In this document: piece after piece, positions 54,421 through 63,588 of the stretch | How positions within the stretch are numbered: position 1 is the stretch's first letter | How the letters are laid out: each line of letters begins with the position of its first letter | Assembly: GCA_903642325.1 (NCBI GenBank) | Contig: CAHJWM010000033.1 | Coordinates: forward strand, 1-63,658 | Source: Myxococcales bacterium | GTDB taxonomy: Bacteria; Myxococcota_A; Polyangia; Polyangiales; Polyangiaceae | Direction of reading: 5' to 3' | DNA: 63,658 bases | Notes under the pieces: model-generated | Seen by the model: only the letters and a program-made list of their open reading frames with translations | The model's database searches: none | Told to the model about the DNA's origin: nothing | Made by a program: the position numbers and the translations under genes

Positions 54421-55368
54421 ATGATTCGGACCGGCTTGTTTCTCAGCGGTGTTTTGCTCTCTACGGCAGCTTGTGGTGCCCGCGCACCCGACAGGTTTAC
54501 CGCCGGCACCGGTCAAACGAACGACGGCACGACGATCGCAAGCGATGGAGGTGCTGCTGGCGCGTCCTTCGGCAGCACGGCTTCGGGGGGCGCGCGTGCC
54601 GTGGGCAGCGGCTCGCTGCCCGGACCGCCGCCGTTGGATCCGGCAGGCGGTGCGCCGGACGCAGATCTGCCCGGGTCGAAGACGTGTGTGCCCGAGATCT
54701 GCAACGGTCGAGACGACAATTGCGATGGCGTCGTGGACGAAGGTTGCCCCGCGGGGGTGATGACCGGGAACGCGACCGAGCGCGATCCACTCGGCGACAG
54801 TCAGCGCGGCTCGCTCTTCGCCGACACCTGTTCGGACGGAGAATTGCTGGTCGGGATCAACGTGACGGCGGCCGGATGGCTCGATCAAGTAGCCGGTATT
54901 TGCAAAAAGTACGTGCTGACCGCGAACACGAAGTCGATCCCATATCAGTATTCATTGACGCTCTCCGACAAGCGTTCTCTCTCGCCTCATCCGCCAACCA
55001 GCGTCAGCGCCGCTACGGAGTTGATGTGCAGTGAGGGCACGGCCATGGTCGGCCTGCAAATTTCTCAGCAACATACGGCGTTTGGTTCCGACGCGGACGA
55101 AATAGTCGTGCCGCAGATTTCGGTCGATTGCGCGCAGCCGATTCTCGACCTGAGTGCGGGCCCCACTCAGAAACCGGGCCTAGAGTGGGCGAACGTGGCG
55201 CATATCGGGCCGGTGTCCGGGCTCACCGCCAACAACCAAGCGTGGTTCGAGACCGACTCGCTCGTAGACGGTCAGGTTTTGGTTGGCTTACACGGCGCAG
55301 CCGGAACCGGGATTGATCGCATCGGGCTGATTGCAAGTCCATTCGCGATCAGCTTGAACGCTGAGTAA
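54421..55368 (+). CDS. Putative lipoprotein with MopE-type metal-binding motif and repeats
   Basis: The 315-residue product has a lipoprotein signal ending STAAC. After a Gly/Ala/Ser/Pro-rich linker comes EICNGRDDNCDGVVDEGC (about 98-115), the Cys/Asp motif found in MopE and in many myxobacterial surface proteins. The rest shows three related units with a VG and a hydrophobic-Asp pattern: GELLVGINV, GTAMVGLQIS and GQVLVGLHGA, each followed by D-x-I/V segments, plus paired Cys. It is probably a cell-surface protein. Ligand and role are unknown. It sits 152 bp after pyrD. Confidence 0.8.
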   Translation: MIRTGLFLSGVLLSTAACGARAPDRFTAGTGQTNDGTTIASDGGAAGASFGSTASGGARAVGSGSLPGPPPLDPAGGAPDADLPGSKTCVPEICNGRDDNCDGVVDEGCPAGVMTGNATERDPLGDSQRGSLFADTCSDGELLVGINVTAAGWLDQVAGICKKYVLTANTKSIPYQYSLTLSDKRSLSPHPPTSVSAATELMCSEGTAMVGLQISQQHTAFGSDADEIVVPQISVDCAQPILDLSAGPTQKPGLEWANVAHIGPVSGLTANNQAWFETDSLVDGQVLVGLHGAAGTGIDRIGLIASPFAISLNAE

Positions 55369-55484
55369 GACCTCGACCGGAAGGCCAGGGCGCACGGCCT
55401 CCGCTGGCAATGTCGCTGCCCCGGCGCTCTCCGCTGGCCATGACGCGGGTCTCATGACAAACAGTTGCCCGCTTGCAGACTGAC

Positions 55485-56660
55485 ATGAGCCGCAACGAAT
55501 ACTTAGACCGGGGCGTGTCACCTACCAAGGACGACGTGCATCGGGCCATCGCCAAGCATTCGGCCGGGGAAGTTCCCGGCGCGTTCTGCAAAGTGGTCGC
55601 AGACCCCGCGGGCGATCCGAACATGGTTGCAGTGATGCACGCGGACGGCGCAGGTACGAAGTCGTCGGTCGCCTATTTGTCGTATGCGGAGACCGGCGAC
55701 GCGAGCGCGTTTCGCGGGATCGCTCAAGACTCGTTGGTAATGAACACCGATGACCTGCTGTGCGTCGGCGCGACGAGCGGCTTTCTGGTCAGCAACACCA
55801 TCGGCCGGAACGCCCATCGCGTGCGTGGTGACGTAATATCGGCACTGATCGATGGTTACGAGTCCTGCGCGGCCATGCTGCGCAGCTACGGGGTGGCGAT
55901 CGAGCTGACCGGCGGCGAGACGGCAGACGTCGGGGATCTAGTGCGCACCGTGATCGCCGACTCGACCGTGTTCGCACGCCTGCCGCGGGCCCTCGTCCCG
56001 GATTTTTCGCGCGTGCGAGCGGGAGACGTGATCATCGGTTTGTCGTCTACCGGTAAGGCCGTGTACGAGCTCGACGAGAACTCGGGCATCGGTTCGAATG
56101 GCCTCACGTTGGCGCGGCACGCGCTCTTGGCTCACGTTTACGCCGAGCGCTTTCCGGAGAGCTTCTCGGAGACCATTCCGGCAAACAAGGTGTATGGTGG
56201 GCGCTTCCTTTTGCAGGACGCGTTGCCCGGCACGTCACGCAACGTGGCCTGGGGGTTGCTCTCGCCGACTCGCACGTATCTCCCCGTTGCCCGCGCGATC
56301 TTCGCCTCGCCGCTGGTCGACGCGGTCACGGGCATCCTGCACTGTAGTGGCGGGGGGCAGACCAAGTGTCGAGGCTTTGGTCTCGGTCTGCATTACGTGA
56401 AGGACGCGCTTTTCCCGACCCCTCCGCTGTTCGAGGCGATTTTAGAGTCCGGCATCGAGCCGAAGCAGATGTACCAGGTGTTCAACATGGGTCATCGCAT
56501 GGAGCTGTACGCGCGGCCCTCCGCCGCTGCGGGCATCGTTGAAATCGCTCGTAGCTTCGGGATCGAAGCGCGAGTCGTGGGCCATATCGAAGCCAATCCG
56601 GGCTCGCCGGCAAACCGCGTGACGATCGCCGTAAACGGGCAAAGCTACGAGTACACCTGA
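55485..56660 (+). CDS. purM: Phosphoribosylformylglycinamidine cyclo-ligase (AIR synthase)
   Basis: PurM closes FGAM to aminoimidazole ribotide, the step after PurL. With the ATG at 55485 (MSRNEYLDRGVS) it is 391 residues, longer than the usual 340-350 and similar to the Bacteroidetes-type enzyme. Motifs are HADGAGTKSSVAY, QDSLVMNTDDLLCVGA, ELTGGETADVGDLV, IIGLSSTGKAVYELDENSGIG and a C-terminal HCSGGGQTKCRGFG. The start at 55473 adds four residues. hemC follows after a 14-bp gap, so co-transcription is likely. Confidence 0.9.
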   Translation: MSRNEYLDRGVSPTKDDVHRAIAKHSAGEVPGAFCKVVADPAGDPNMVAVMHADGAGTKSSVAYLSYAETGDASAFRGIAQDSLVMNTDDLLCVGATSGFLVSNTIGRNAHRVRGDVISALIDGYESCAAMLRSYGVAIELTGGETADVGDLVRTVIADSTVFARLPRALVPDFSRVRAGDVIIGLSSTGKAVYELDENSGIGSNGLTLARHALLAHVYAERFPESFSETIPANKVYGGRFLLQDALPGTSRNVAWGLLSPTRTYLPVARAIFASPLVDAVTGILHCSGGGQTKCRGFGLGLHYVKDALFPTPPLFEAILESGIEPKQMYQVFNMGHRMELYARPSAAAGIVEIARSFGIEARVVGHIEANPGSPANRVTIAVNGQSYEYT

Positions 56661-56674
56661 GCTTGTCCGCCATC

Positions 56675-57583
56675 ATGACCCGTACTCGCTTCACCTACGC
56701 CACGCGCAAGAGCGCGCTCGCTTTGGCGCAATGTCGCGCGTTCGTCGCGCTGATAGAACGCGTGCACCCGCAGCTTCAATTCGAGGAGCTTCAGGTAGTG
56801 ACCACGGGCGACCGTGTGCAGGACCGCCCGCTCAGCGAAATCGGGGGTAAGGGCCTGTTCATCAAAGAAATCGAGGAAGCGTTGCTGGACGGCCGCGCGG
56901 ACTTCGCCGTGCATTCGTCCAAGGATATTCCCCCGGACCTGGCCGAGTCGCTCGTCGTCGAGTGCTTTCCGGAACGCGTGGACGCGCGCGACGTGATCGT
57001 CACGCGCTCCGGAGCGGGCTTCGATGCCCTCCCCCCAGGCTCGACGGTTGGCACCTCGTCTCTACGTCGGCGCATTCAGCTGAGCGCGCTGCGCCCTGAT
57101 CTGACATTTTCGGTGCTGCGCGGTAACGTCGACACGCGTATTCGGAAGTGCCGGGAAGGCGTGGTCGAGGCCATCGTGTTGGCCCGCGCCGGCATGCTGC
57201 GCCTAGGCATCGAAGCGGAGGCAAGCGAGGTGTTCTCGCCCGAGCGCTCGCTGCCCGCAGTCGGGCAGGGGGCGCTCGCCGTCGAGCAACGCGCCAACGA
57301 TCACGAGGTGCGCGCCTTGCTCGCCCAGGTTTCGCACCAAGAAACGAAAATTGCGGTGCTAGCCGAGCGCGGCGTGATGCGCGCGGTGGAGGGCAATTGC
57401 CAAACTCCAGTCGCGGCCTACGCCATCCGCGATGGCGCCGACCTGTGGCTCCGCGCCATGCTGGCCGAGCCGGACGGCTCGAACGTGCGCAAGAACGAGC
57501 TTCGTGTGCCCTGGCCGACCGGCGACGTCGAGGCCGGCGCGCTCGGTGAGCAGCTGGGTCGCGCCCTCCGCGGTCGGGGTTAG
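56675..57583 (+). CDS. hemC: Porphobilinogen deaminase
   Basis: HemC joins four porphobilinogens into hydroxymethylbilane. The 302-residue protein has YATRKSALALAQ, EIGGKGLFIKEIEEALLDGRAD, HSSKDIPPDL with the catalytic Asp, GTSSLRRRIQL, ARAGMLRLG, and the dipyrromethane cofactor Cys in EGNCQTPVAAYA. The ATG at 56675 is preferred; a TTG at 56663 would add four residues right after the purM stop. It continues the heme theme set by hemX-hemA. Confidence 0.95.
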   Translation: MTRTRFTYATRKSALALAQCRAFVALIERVHPQLQFEELQVVTTGDRVQDRPLSEIGGKGLFIKEIEEALLDGRADFAVHSSKDIPPDLAESLVVECFPERVDARDVIVTRSGAGFDALPPGSTVGTSSLRRRIQLSALRPDLTFSVLRGNVDTRIRKCREGVVEAIVLARAGMLRLGIEAEASEVFSPERSLPAVGQGALAVEQRANDHEVRALLAQVSHQETKIAVLAERGVMRAVEGNCQTPVAAYAIRDGADLWLRAMLAEPDGSNVRKNELRVPWPTGDVEAGALGEQLGRALRGRG

Positions 57584-57672
57584 GTGACAACACCTCGAAA
57601 TGCCCGTTCGGCTCGGACCGAAGCGCGCGCTCCGCACTTTCCACGCCTTGCCGCCATGATATAACCCGCGCC

Positions 57673-58269
57673 ATGTTCCTTCGGAGCCTCGTCGAACTTT
57701 CGCTGCTGAGCGCGCTGGCCATTCCGAGCGCGTTCTCGCTGTCTGCTTGCGGTCCAAGCAGTTCTGTCAAACATGCGCAGGTCAAGGCGGGCGACATGCC
57801 TGCAGGTGCGGAGTGGCAGGGCGTCTACTACAGCCCGGTGTACGGCTACCTCCACGTGCTCGCCGATGGGAAAACCGTGCAAGGCGCCTGGCGTACCGGC
57901 GGTGGTGACGCCTATGGAGAGCTGCAGGGTGAGGTCGACGGCAATGTCATGCGTTACACGTGGACCCAACACAAGATCGGCATGGTGGGGGCGGAGGCCA
58001 ACAGCAATGGCCACGGCTATTTCGTGTACAGCATTCCGAAAGAGGGCGAAGCGCACAAAATCGCTGGCGAGTGGGGCTTGGGCGAAAGCGACGCCGGCAA
58101 CAATTGGGACGCAGTCAAGCAAACCAACATGCAGCCGAATCTGGACTCGGTGAAGCCGGACGAGATCGAAGGCAAGGTAAACGCCGGCGGCTGGGACGAC
58201 GACGACAAGAGCGGTAACGGCGGCGCCAAGAAGAAATCCAACGACGGAGGCGCGCCGCAGGCGCCTTGA
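57673..58269 (+). CDS. Putative lipoprotein of unknown function
   Basis: The 198-residue product has a signal peptide with lipobox LSAC near residue 26. The folded part (about 40-150) is rich in Tyr, Gly and Trp strands (WQGVYYSPVYGYLHVL, VQGAWRTGGGDAYGELQG, MRYTWTQHKIG, IAGEWGLGESDAG) and could be a small beta-sandwich or lipocalin-like fold. The C-terminus is Asp/Lys-rich and disordered (GGWDDDDKSGNGG, KKKSND). It ends 3 bp before gcvPB, so they are probably in one transcript, but a functional link is not evident. Confidence 0.75.
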   Translation: MFLRSLVELSLLSALAIPSAFSLSACGPSSSVKHAQVKAGDMPAGAEWQGVYYSPVYGYLHVLADGKTVQGAWRTGGGDAYGELQGEVDGNVMRYTWTQHKIGMVGAEANSNGHGYFVYSIPKEGEAHKIAGEWGLGESDAGNNWDAVKQTNMQPNLDSVKPDEIEGKVNAGGWDDDDKSGNGGAKKKSNDGGAPQAP

Positions 58270-58272
58270 GCC

Positions 58273-59784
58273 GTGCCCGGCGACGCGGCAAAAGGGCTCC
58301 AATTCAAAGAGCCCCCGATTTTCGAGCGCGGCGCACCGGGGCGGAGTGGCGCATCGTTGAGTGCGCTGGACGTGCCGCCCGTCGACCTCGACGCGGCCCT
58401 GCCCAACCTGCAGCGCGCGAAGCCCGCCGCCCTGCCGGAGGTCAGCGAGCCCGAGGCGATTCGCCACTTCGTGCGCTTGAGTCAGTGGAACTTCAGCATC
58501 GACACGCAGTTTTATCCGCTCGGGTCATGCACAATGAAGCACAACCCGAAGGTGAATGAGTGGGCCGCCCGCTTGGACGGCTTCGCCAACTTACACCCGC
58601 TCACGCCGCCGCACCTAGCGCAGGGCGCGCTCGAGGTGATGGTGCGCCTGCAAGCATTGCTGGCCGAGATCGTGGGCATGGACGACGTGAGCCTTCAACC
58701 CGCCGCGGGCGCGCAGGGTGAGCTCACGGGTTTGATGATGATTCGCGCTTATCACCAGAGCATGGGGCGCTCTCCGCGCAAGATCCTGATCCCTGACAGC
58801 GCACACGGGACGAACGCCGCGAGCTGCACGTTGAACGGCTTCGAAGCGGTGCCCTTCGCTTCTGGCCCGCAGGGGATCGTCGAGCCGGAGACGCTAGCGC
58901 GCGCTTTAGAGGCCGCGAGTGGTGACGTGGCCGGGCTGATGATGACCAACCCGAACACGATTGGGCTCTACGAGAGTGCGATGCCCAAGCTCACGCAGTT
59001 GGTGCATGAGAAGGGCGGCCAAGTGTACGGCGACGGGGCGAACATGAACGCCGTGCTCGGGCGCGCCCGGCCCGGGGACGTGGGAGTGGACGTGATGCAG
59101 TACAATCTGCACAAGACCTTCACCACGCCGCACGGTGGCGGTGGCCCAGGCTCGGGCCCGGTCGCCTTCAAGCGCCACTTGCAGCCCTTTCAGCCCTCGC
59201 CCGTCGTGCGACGCTTGGAGAACCAATTCATCATCGATGCCGATAGGCCAGAGAGCGTGGGCCGCGTACGCTCATTTTTGGGCAATTTCGGAATGATGGT
59301 ACGGGCCTATACGTACATCCGCGAGCTGGGAGCCGATGGCTTGCGCAGCGTCAGCGACCTCGCGGTGCTGAACGCGAACTACGTGGCAGCAGCGCTGCGC
59401 GGCGTGCTACCGCTGGCGTTCGAGACGCCCATGCTGCACGAAGCAGTGTTTACGGATCGGGCGCTAGAAGCCAAGACAGGCGTCAAAACATTGGATGTCG
59501 CCAAGCGCTTGATCGACTACGGCTATCACCCGCCGACTGTGTACTTCCCGTTGGTCGTGCGCGGCGCGCTCATGGTCGAGCCGACCGAGACCGAGACCAA
59601 GCAGACCATCGACTCCTTCGTCGAGGCCCTGAAAGCGATCGTGAAGGAGGCCGAAGACTCGCCGGACCTAGTCAAGGGCGCACCGCATCTGACCCGCCTG
59701 GGGCGGTTGGACGAAGCGCGCGCCGCGCGTAAACCACGGCTGCGTTGGTCACCCGTTCCCTCGGCCGCCTCTGAAATCGAGTGA
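58273..59784 (+). CDS. gcvPB: Glycine dehydrogenase (decarboxylating) subunit 2
   Basis: This is the PLP-binding P-protein subunit 2 of the glycine cleavage system, which splits glycine to CO2 and a methylene unit on the H-protein lipoyl arm. The 503-residue protein shows FVRLSQWNFSIDTQFYPLGS, TMKHNP, QPAAGAQGELTGL, PDSAHGTNAASC, MTNPNTIGLYE and the PLP Lys in NLHKTFTTPHGGGGPG. It is the split form (GcvPA and GcvPB) and needs subunit 1, gcvT, gcvH and lpd from elsewhere, as none is in the window. GTG start at 58273, three bases after the previous stop. Confidence 0.95.
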   Translation: MPGDAAKGLQFKEPPIFERGAPGRSGASLSALDVPPVDLDAALPNLQRAKPAALPEVSEPEAIRHFVRLSQWNFSIDTQFYPLGSCTMKHNPKVNEWAARLDGFANLHPLTPPHLAQGALEVMVRLQALLAEIVGMDDVSLQPAAGAQGELTGLMMIRAYHQSMGRSPRKILIPDSAHGTNAASCTLNGFEAVPFASGPQGIVEPETLARALEAASGDVAGLMMTNPNTIGLYESAMPKLTQLVHEKGGQVYGDGANMNAVLGRARPGDVGVDVMQYNLHKTFTTPHGGGGPGSGPVAFKRHLQPFQPSPVVRRLENQFIIDADRPESVGRVRSFLGNFGMMVRAYTYIRELGADGLRSVSDLAVLNANYVAAALRGVLPLAFETPMLHEAVFTDRALEAKTGVKTLDVAKRLIDYGYHPPTVYFPLVVRGALMVEPTETETKQTIDSFVEALKAIVKEAEDSPDLVKGAPHLTRLGRLDEARAARKPRLRWSPVPSAASEIE

Positions 59785-59910
59785 CAGGCGGGCTCGTTCG
59801 AGTCGCGTGCACGCACTCTGCGCCAGGAGCTGGTTCTCACTTGGCGCGCTCGGCGAGAACCCCAAAAAAAGGCGGATTTAGGGCGTTTATGACGGTTCCG
59901 CGCTCGAAAC

Positions 59911-59939
59911 CTGACAGGCGCAGGCGTCGGACCTACAAT
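59911..59939 (+). promoter_or_regulatory. Sigma-70-like promoter for the 488-residue protein
   Basis: CTGACA (59911-59916), a 17-base spacer and TACAAT (59934-59939) form a near-consensus promoter. The start codon at 59984 follows with an AGAGAGG Shine-Dalgarno at 59969-59975, giving a leader of about 38 bases. Confidence 0.6.
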
Positions 59940-59983
59940 CGACGACACGCTCTTGAAATATCCGCCCTAGAGAGGCTTCGCTC

Positions 59984-61450
59984 ATGGCACCTCGTACGTC
60001 GCTCGTCACCGATGGTTTGCTCGACACGCATAGGAAGGCGCTCGCCATCAACTTGGATCCGCGGCGCTACGGGACCTTTGCTGAAATCGGCGCTGGGCAA
60101 GAGGTCGTGCGTTGGTTCTTCCGGGTAGGCGGCGCGGCGGGCACGATCGCCAAGAGCATCTCCGCTTACGACATGGCGGTGAGCGACGCCATCTACGGGC
60201 ATACCGAGCGCTACGTGGCGCGTAAGCGCCTGCAAAGCATGCTCGACCACGAGCACGAGCTGAACTTACAGCGCTTGCGCGACGCGCGCGGCGATACCAC
60301 CGCGTTTTTCGCCTTTTCGGACACCGTCTCGGCGCGCAACTTTGCCGGCACGAACGACTCGCACGGCTGGATAGGAGTGAAGTTCCAGGCGCACCCGCGC
60401 GACCAAGACAGCCAAATAATCATTCACGTGCGCATGTTGGACGTCGAAAATCAGCTCCAACAAGAGGCGCTCGGCATCGTGGGCGTCAATTTGTTGTACG
60501 GGGCGTTTTTCCTTCACCACGATCCGGAGCGCTTGGTCGAATCTTTGATTCACAATCTGTCGACCGACCGCATCGAGATCGACATGATCGAGTTTTCGGG
60601 TATCGAATTCCGCAGTGTCGACAACCGCGTGATGAGTCTGAAACTCGTGCAGCTCGGGCTATCGGGCGCCGCCATGTTCGGCGCGCATGGCCAAGTGTTG
60701 CAACCGTCCGAGGTCTTGTATCGGCACCCCGTATTGGTCGAGCGTGGCAGTTTCCGGCCGGTCACGCGGGTGAATATGGATATGCTGAGCTCCGCCAACG
60801 ACGCATTCACCAAGTCACTCGAAGGCAATGATTCGCCGCGCGAGGTCGTTCAGCTGCTCGAGATCACCATGCGTAACCTAATGGCGAGCGGCGAGATTGA
60901 CTATCGCGACTTTCTGGCGCGCGCCGACATGATGGCGGCGACCGGAAAAATCGTGCTGATTTCCGACTATTTCGAGTACTACCGCCTGGCCGCGTACCTG
61001 CGCCGCTACACCAATCAGCGCATCGGCATCGCCATGGGTGCGGGCAGCTTGCTCGAGCTGTTCGACGAGAAGTACTACACGCACTTGGACGGCGGGATTC
61101 TCGAGTCCTTCGGGCGCCTGTTCAAGAACGACTTGCGCGTATACGTTTATCCTCTGCTCGAGGCCGCCACCAACACGCTGACCACGGTTGAAAACCTGAA
61201 CGTGGCCTCGGACCTGCGCAAGCTCTTCGGCCACCTTGTCGACCGTGGCTGCATCGTACAATTGGAAAACTTCGACCGTACGCTTTTGCACATCTTCTCG
61301 CGCGATGCGCTGAAACGCATCAAGGCCGGCGACGCCAGCTGGCAAGACATGGTGCCCCCAGAAATCGCCGAAGTAATCCGCAAACGCGGCCTCTTCGGCT
61401 ACCACGCCGCAAACGAAGCCCGCGCCACCGCCGCCCGCAGCGCGAGCTGA
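59984..61450 (+). CDS. Conserved protein of unknown function (488 residues)
   Basis: The 488-residue protein has no signal peptide or membrane helix and no motif I recognise. It is rich in helices and conserved-looking strings (INLDPRRYGTFAEIGAGQEV, VRWFFRVGGAAGTIAKSISAYDM, YGHTERYVARKRLQSML). Later segments GWIGVKFQAHPRDQDSQIII, VLISDYFEYYRLAAYLRRYT and DEKYYTHLDGGILESFG suggest a soluble enzyme or nucleotide-binding protein. A strong promoter and ribosome site precede it, so it is probably well expressed and alone in its transcript. Homologs are expected in other bacteria but their role is not known to me. The tandem-repeat array begins 41 bp after its stop. Confidence 0.85.
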   Translation: MAPRTSLVTDGLLDTHRKALAINLDPRRYGTFAEIGAGQEVVRWFFRVGGAAGTIAKSISAYDMAVSDAIYGHTERYVARKRLQSMLDHEHELNLQRLRDARGDTTAFFAFSDTVSARNFAGTNDSHGWIGVKFQAHPRDQDSQIIIHVRMLDVENQLQQEALGIVGVNLLYGAFFLHHDPERLVESLIHNLSTDRIEIDMIEFSGIEFRSVDNRVMSLKLVQLGLSGAAMFGAHGQVLQPSEVLYRHPVLVERGSFRPVTRVNMDMLSSANDAFTKSLEGNDSPREVVQLLEITMRNLMASGEIDYRDFLARADMMAATGKIVLISDYFEYYRLAAYLRRYTNQRIGIAMGAGSLLELFDEKYYTHLDGGILESFGRLFKNDLRVYVYPLLEAATNTLTTVENLNVASDLRKLFGHLVDRGCIVQLENFDRTLLHIFSRDALKRIKAGDASWQDMVPPEIAEVIRKRGLFGYHAANEARATAARSAS

Positions 61451-61490
61451 ACGCCGGCCGCCGGCCCCGCCGCGCCAGCTAGAGGCCCTC

Positions 61491-61654
61491 GAAGCCAAGC
61501 TGAGGGACGAATCGAAGCCAAGCTGAGAGACGAATCGAAGCCAAGCTGAGGGACGAATCGAAGCCAAGCTGAGGGACGAATCGAAGTTAGCGCAAAGGCA
61601 CGAATCGAAGTTAGCGCAAAGGCACGAATCGAAGCTAGCGCAAAGGCACGAATC
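61491..61654. repeat. Tandem array: 4 x 23 bp then 3 x 24 bp
   Basis: Four copies of GAAGCCAAGCTGAGGGACGAATC (61491-61582, one with AGAGA) are followed by three of GAAGTTAGCGCAAAGGCACG plus AATC (61583-61654, the last with CTAG). The two unit types share GAAG at the start and ACGAATC at the end, so they diverged from one ancestor. Lengths of 23 are not multiples of three, so the array does not code. It lies 290 bp from the 3' end of the transposase gene. Confidence 0.9.
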
Positions 61655-61944
61655 GAAGGATACGCCACAGCTATCGAGGCTGCGCGCTGCACATACGTTC
61701 GGACCGCGCGGAGCAGATTACGAGTGCATCGCCCGCCGCGACGGAATACACCCGCCGGACAACGCGGTGGAATTCCAACGAACCGCACTCCCCGTAGGAC
61801 GTGCGCTTACGTCGGAGCGTTGCATCGGCATCTCGAAACTGAAGGGGGACGACGAAGCCGGAAGGGCGTGCACGCGTCAACGGCGCCGCAACCACGTGCC
61901 CGTAGCGCGAGAAGCGGCGTGCCCGTAGCGCGAGAAGCAGCACC

Positions 61945-62613
61945 TCAAAGCGCGCGCGGCGATTCGGCGAGGGTGAGCCTGCCGTGGCGAAGCCAGCCTT
62001 TCTGCAGCAGCCAAGTCTTTGGTTCGCAGACGCTAGGCGGGCCGACGCTCCGAAAGCCGACCGGCGGCTCTTCGATAAAGCCGTTGAACCACTCTGCCGA
62101 TGACAACGGGTCGAGCGCGGAACCGAAGGGCATGGTGGAATGTTTTTTGTGGTTTTGAAGCACATAAACCAGCGCATTTCGGACTTGGCGAGGAGAGGTG
62201 AGCGGTCGCCCGTGCCAGCGGTCCGCCCAAACCCGGCCACGGCGCGAAAGTAACTTGTTCAGGCGCCGCGCCAGACGCACCGACAGGCTGCGCACGCCGC
62301 TAGACAGCAATGACGCGCTCTCGGCCTCGACGAGGAGGTGGATGTGATTGGGCTGCACGGAATAATGCACGATTGAAAATGAGCTGCGATTACTGTCCCG
62401 AAGCGCGCCCAGCACTGTCTTGATAACGTACTGACTACGCAAGCAGCGGAGCGCCGCACGCAACGTGACATGTACCGGATGTGCGGCGCGATGTACCGGC
62501 CGAGCCCGATGCGGTGTACGCCGGCAGCCTGCAGGCAGCGCCTTTCTGCCCGCGCCACGACGCCGCCCGCCCCGACCAACCCGGAGGAATTCGAATCCCA
62601 ACTGCTCGATCAA
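61945..62613 (-). mobile_element. REP-associated tyrosine transposase (RAYT, Y1_Tnp/HUH)
   Basis: The 222-residue protein has the HUH single-strand nuclease signature: the HIH in YSVQPNHIHLLVEAES (about 80-92) and the catalytic Tyr in RQVRNALVYVLQNHKKH. The basic N-terminus GRGGRRRGAGRK is typical of RAYT proteins in this group. All motifs are intact, so it may be active. The start is a TTG at 62613 with GGGAG upstream; TATAAT sits at 62632-62637 on this strand. No terminal inverted repeats were found. RAYTs are thought to spread or maintain REP-like repeats; here short tandem arrays lie on both sides. It does not look like a classical insertion sequence. Confidence 0.9.
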
Positions 62614-62814
62614 GCCCGTACTCCCTTCACAATTATATTAGCACGAACCTCACGCGGCGCAAGTGAGAATATAGATGTACACACTGATTCAATCTCAATC
62701 ACACTCGCGACATGCTTAGTGAGGCTGCCTCTGCTGCATGCGACCGCCACGCATCTGCTGCCACTCGATAGTGCCGCGACGGACGCTCAACTCGACTCCC
62801 ATTCCGTTAAACCT

Positions 62815-62933
62815 CGAATCACGCCTACCTCCGAATCACGCCTACCTCCGAATCGCGCCTACCTCCGAATCACGCCTACCTCCGAATCGCGCCTACCTCC
62901 GAATCACGCCTACCTCCGAATCGCGCCTACGTC
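62815..62933. repeat. Tandem array of seven 17-bp units
   Basis: Seven copies of CGAATCRCGCCTACCTC occupy 62815-62933. The variable base runs A, A, G, A, G, A, G, so from the second copy on the array is a 34-bp higher-order repeat. The last unit has GTC for CTC. It lies 201 bp upstream of the transposase start. The unit shares CGAATC with the array at 61491. Confidence 0.92.
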
Positions 62934-63588
62934 CCCGGTCGCTTTGAATAGGGCTAATCTCTCCTGACTCTAGGCATCTATCCTCTTCGTGGATCTTTCG
63001 AGTCGCGAAACGGTGCTGGCAAAGGTATGGGCGACGCAGCGCGCGAAAGGCGGGAGAAGCTAGACATCGCAGTAGTCACCGCCGCGAGCGCCGCAGCCGC
63101 GGTCATCCGCCTCGGTGAGCTGACCGGCAACCGCTTCAGAAAGGTCTCGAGCACGCTGATTGTGCTCCCAGTCCCGAATGGCGCGCTGCTGTGCAGCATG
63201 GTCTTGGCAATAGCCGTCCTACAAGACGCCTCGTACGCAGCGCGGCGCACGAAGCAGCAAGGCAAGGCGGTCGCATACTTGAAGTCTGTCGTACCGATGC
63301 GAGTCCATACGGCGCCCACGCTTTCCGTCCAAAGCCTTCGCTTCAGTCGGATGCACCTCGTTGGCGCTTGCCATGCCAGCGCAGGCTGCCTCATAGCTCG
63401 CGCGCATCGCGCAGTCGTATCTGCGACGGCGACGTACGTGCTGGGGCAGTGACAGACCTGGAGGCCGCGCTCTGATCACGGCGAAGTGCCGCAGAGGGGC
63501 GAATCGTCAACTCATTAGATCAAGAATCCCGACTCCACGCCGCTGAGCGGTGCGCATCAAACTTCCTGGTCGGCCCTCGCTCCGCGCC
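62934..63588. other. 655 bp without a supported gene
   Basis: Overlapping frames exist on both strands (for example 63027-63452 plus and 62978-63394 minus), but none has a recognisable motif and they cannot all be real. I see no RNA gene. The stretch lies between two repeat arrays and may be decayed accessory DNA. Confidence 0.4.

Noticed and set aside
59832-59861. Inverted repeat GGTTCTC / GAGAACC after gcvPB as a terminator
   Set aside because: A 7-bp stem with a 16-base loop, followed by A residues rather than T on the coding strand; too weak for a rho-independent terminator.
62584-62600. GAATTCGAATCCC resembling a tRNA T-arm
   Set aside because: It lies in the start of the transposase gene and no acceptor or anticodon arm can be built around it.
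63027-63479. Overlapping plus and minus frames of 86-141 residues near the window end
   Set aside because: Contradictory frames with no motif. A short minus-strand SANEVH string recalls four-helix-bundle (23S IVS-type) proteins, but the rest does not follow and a stop interrupts it.
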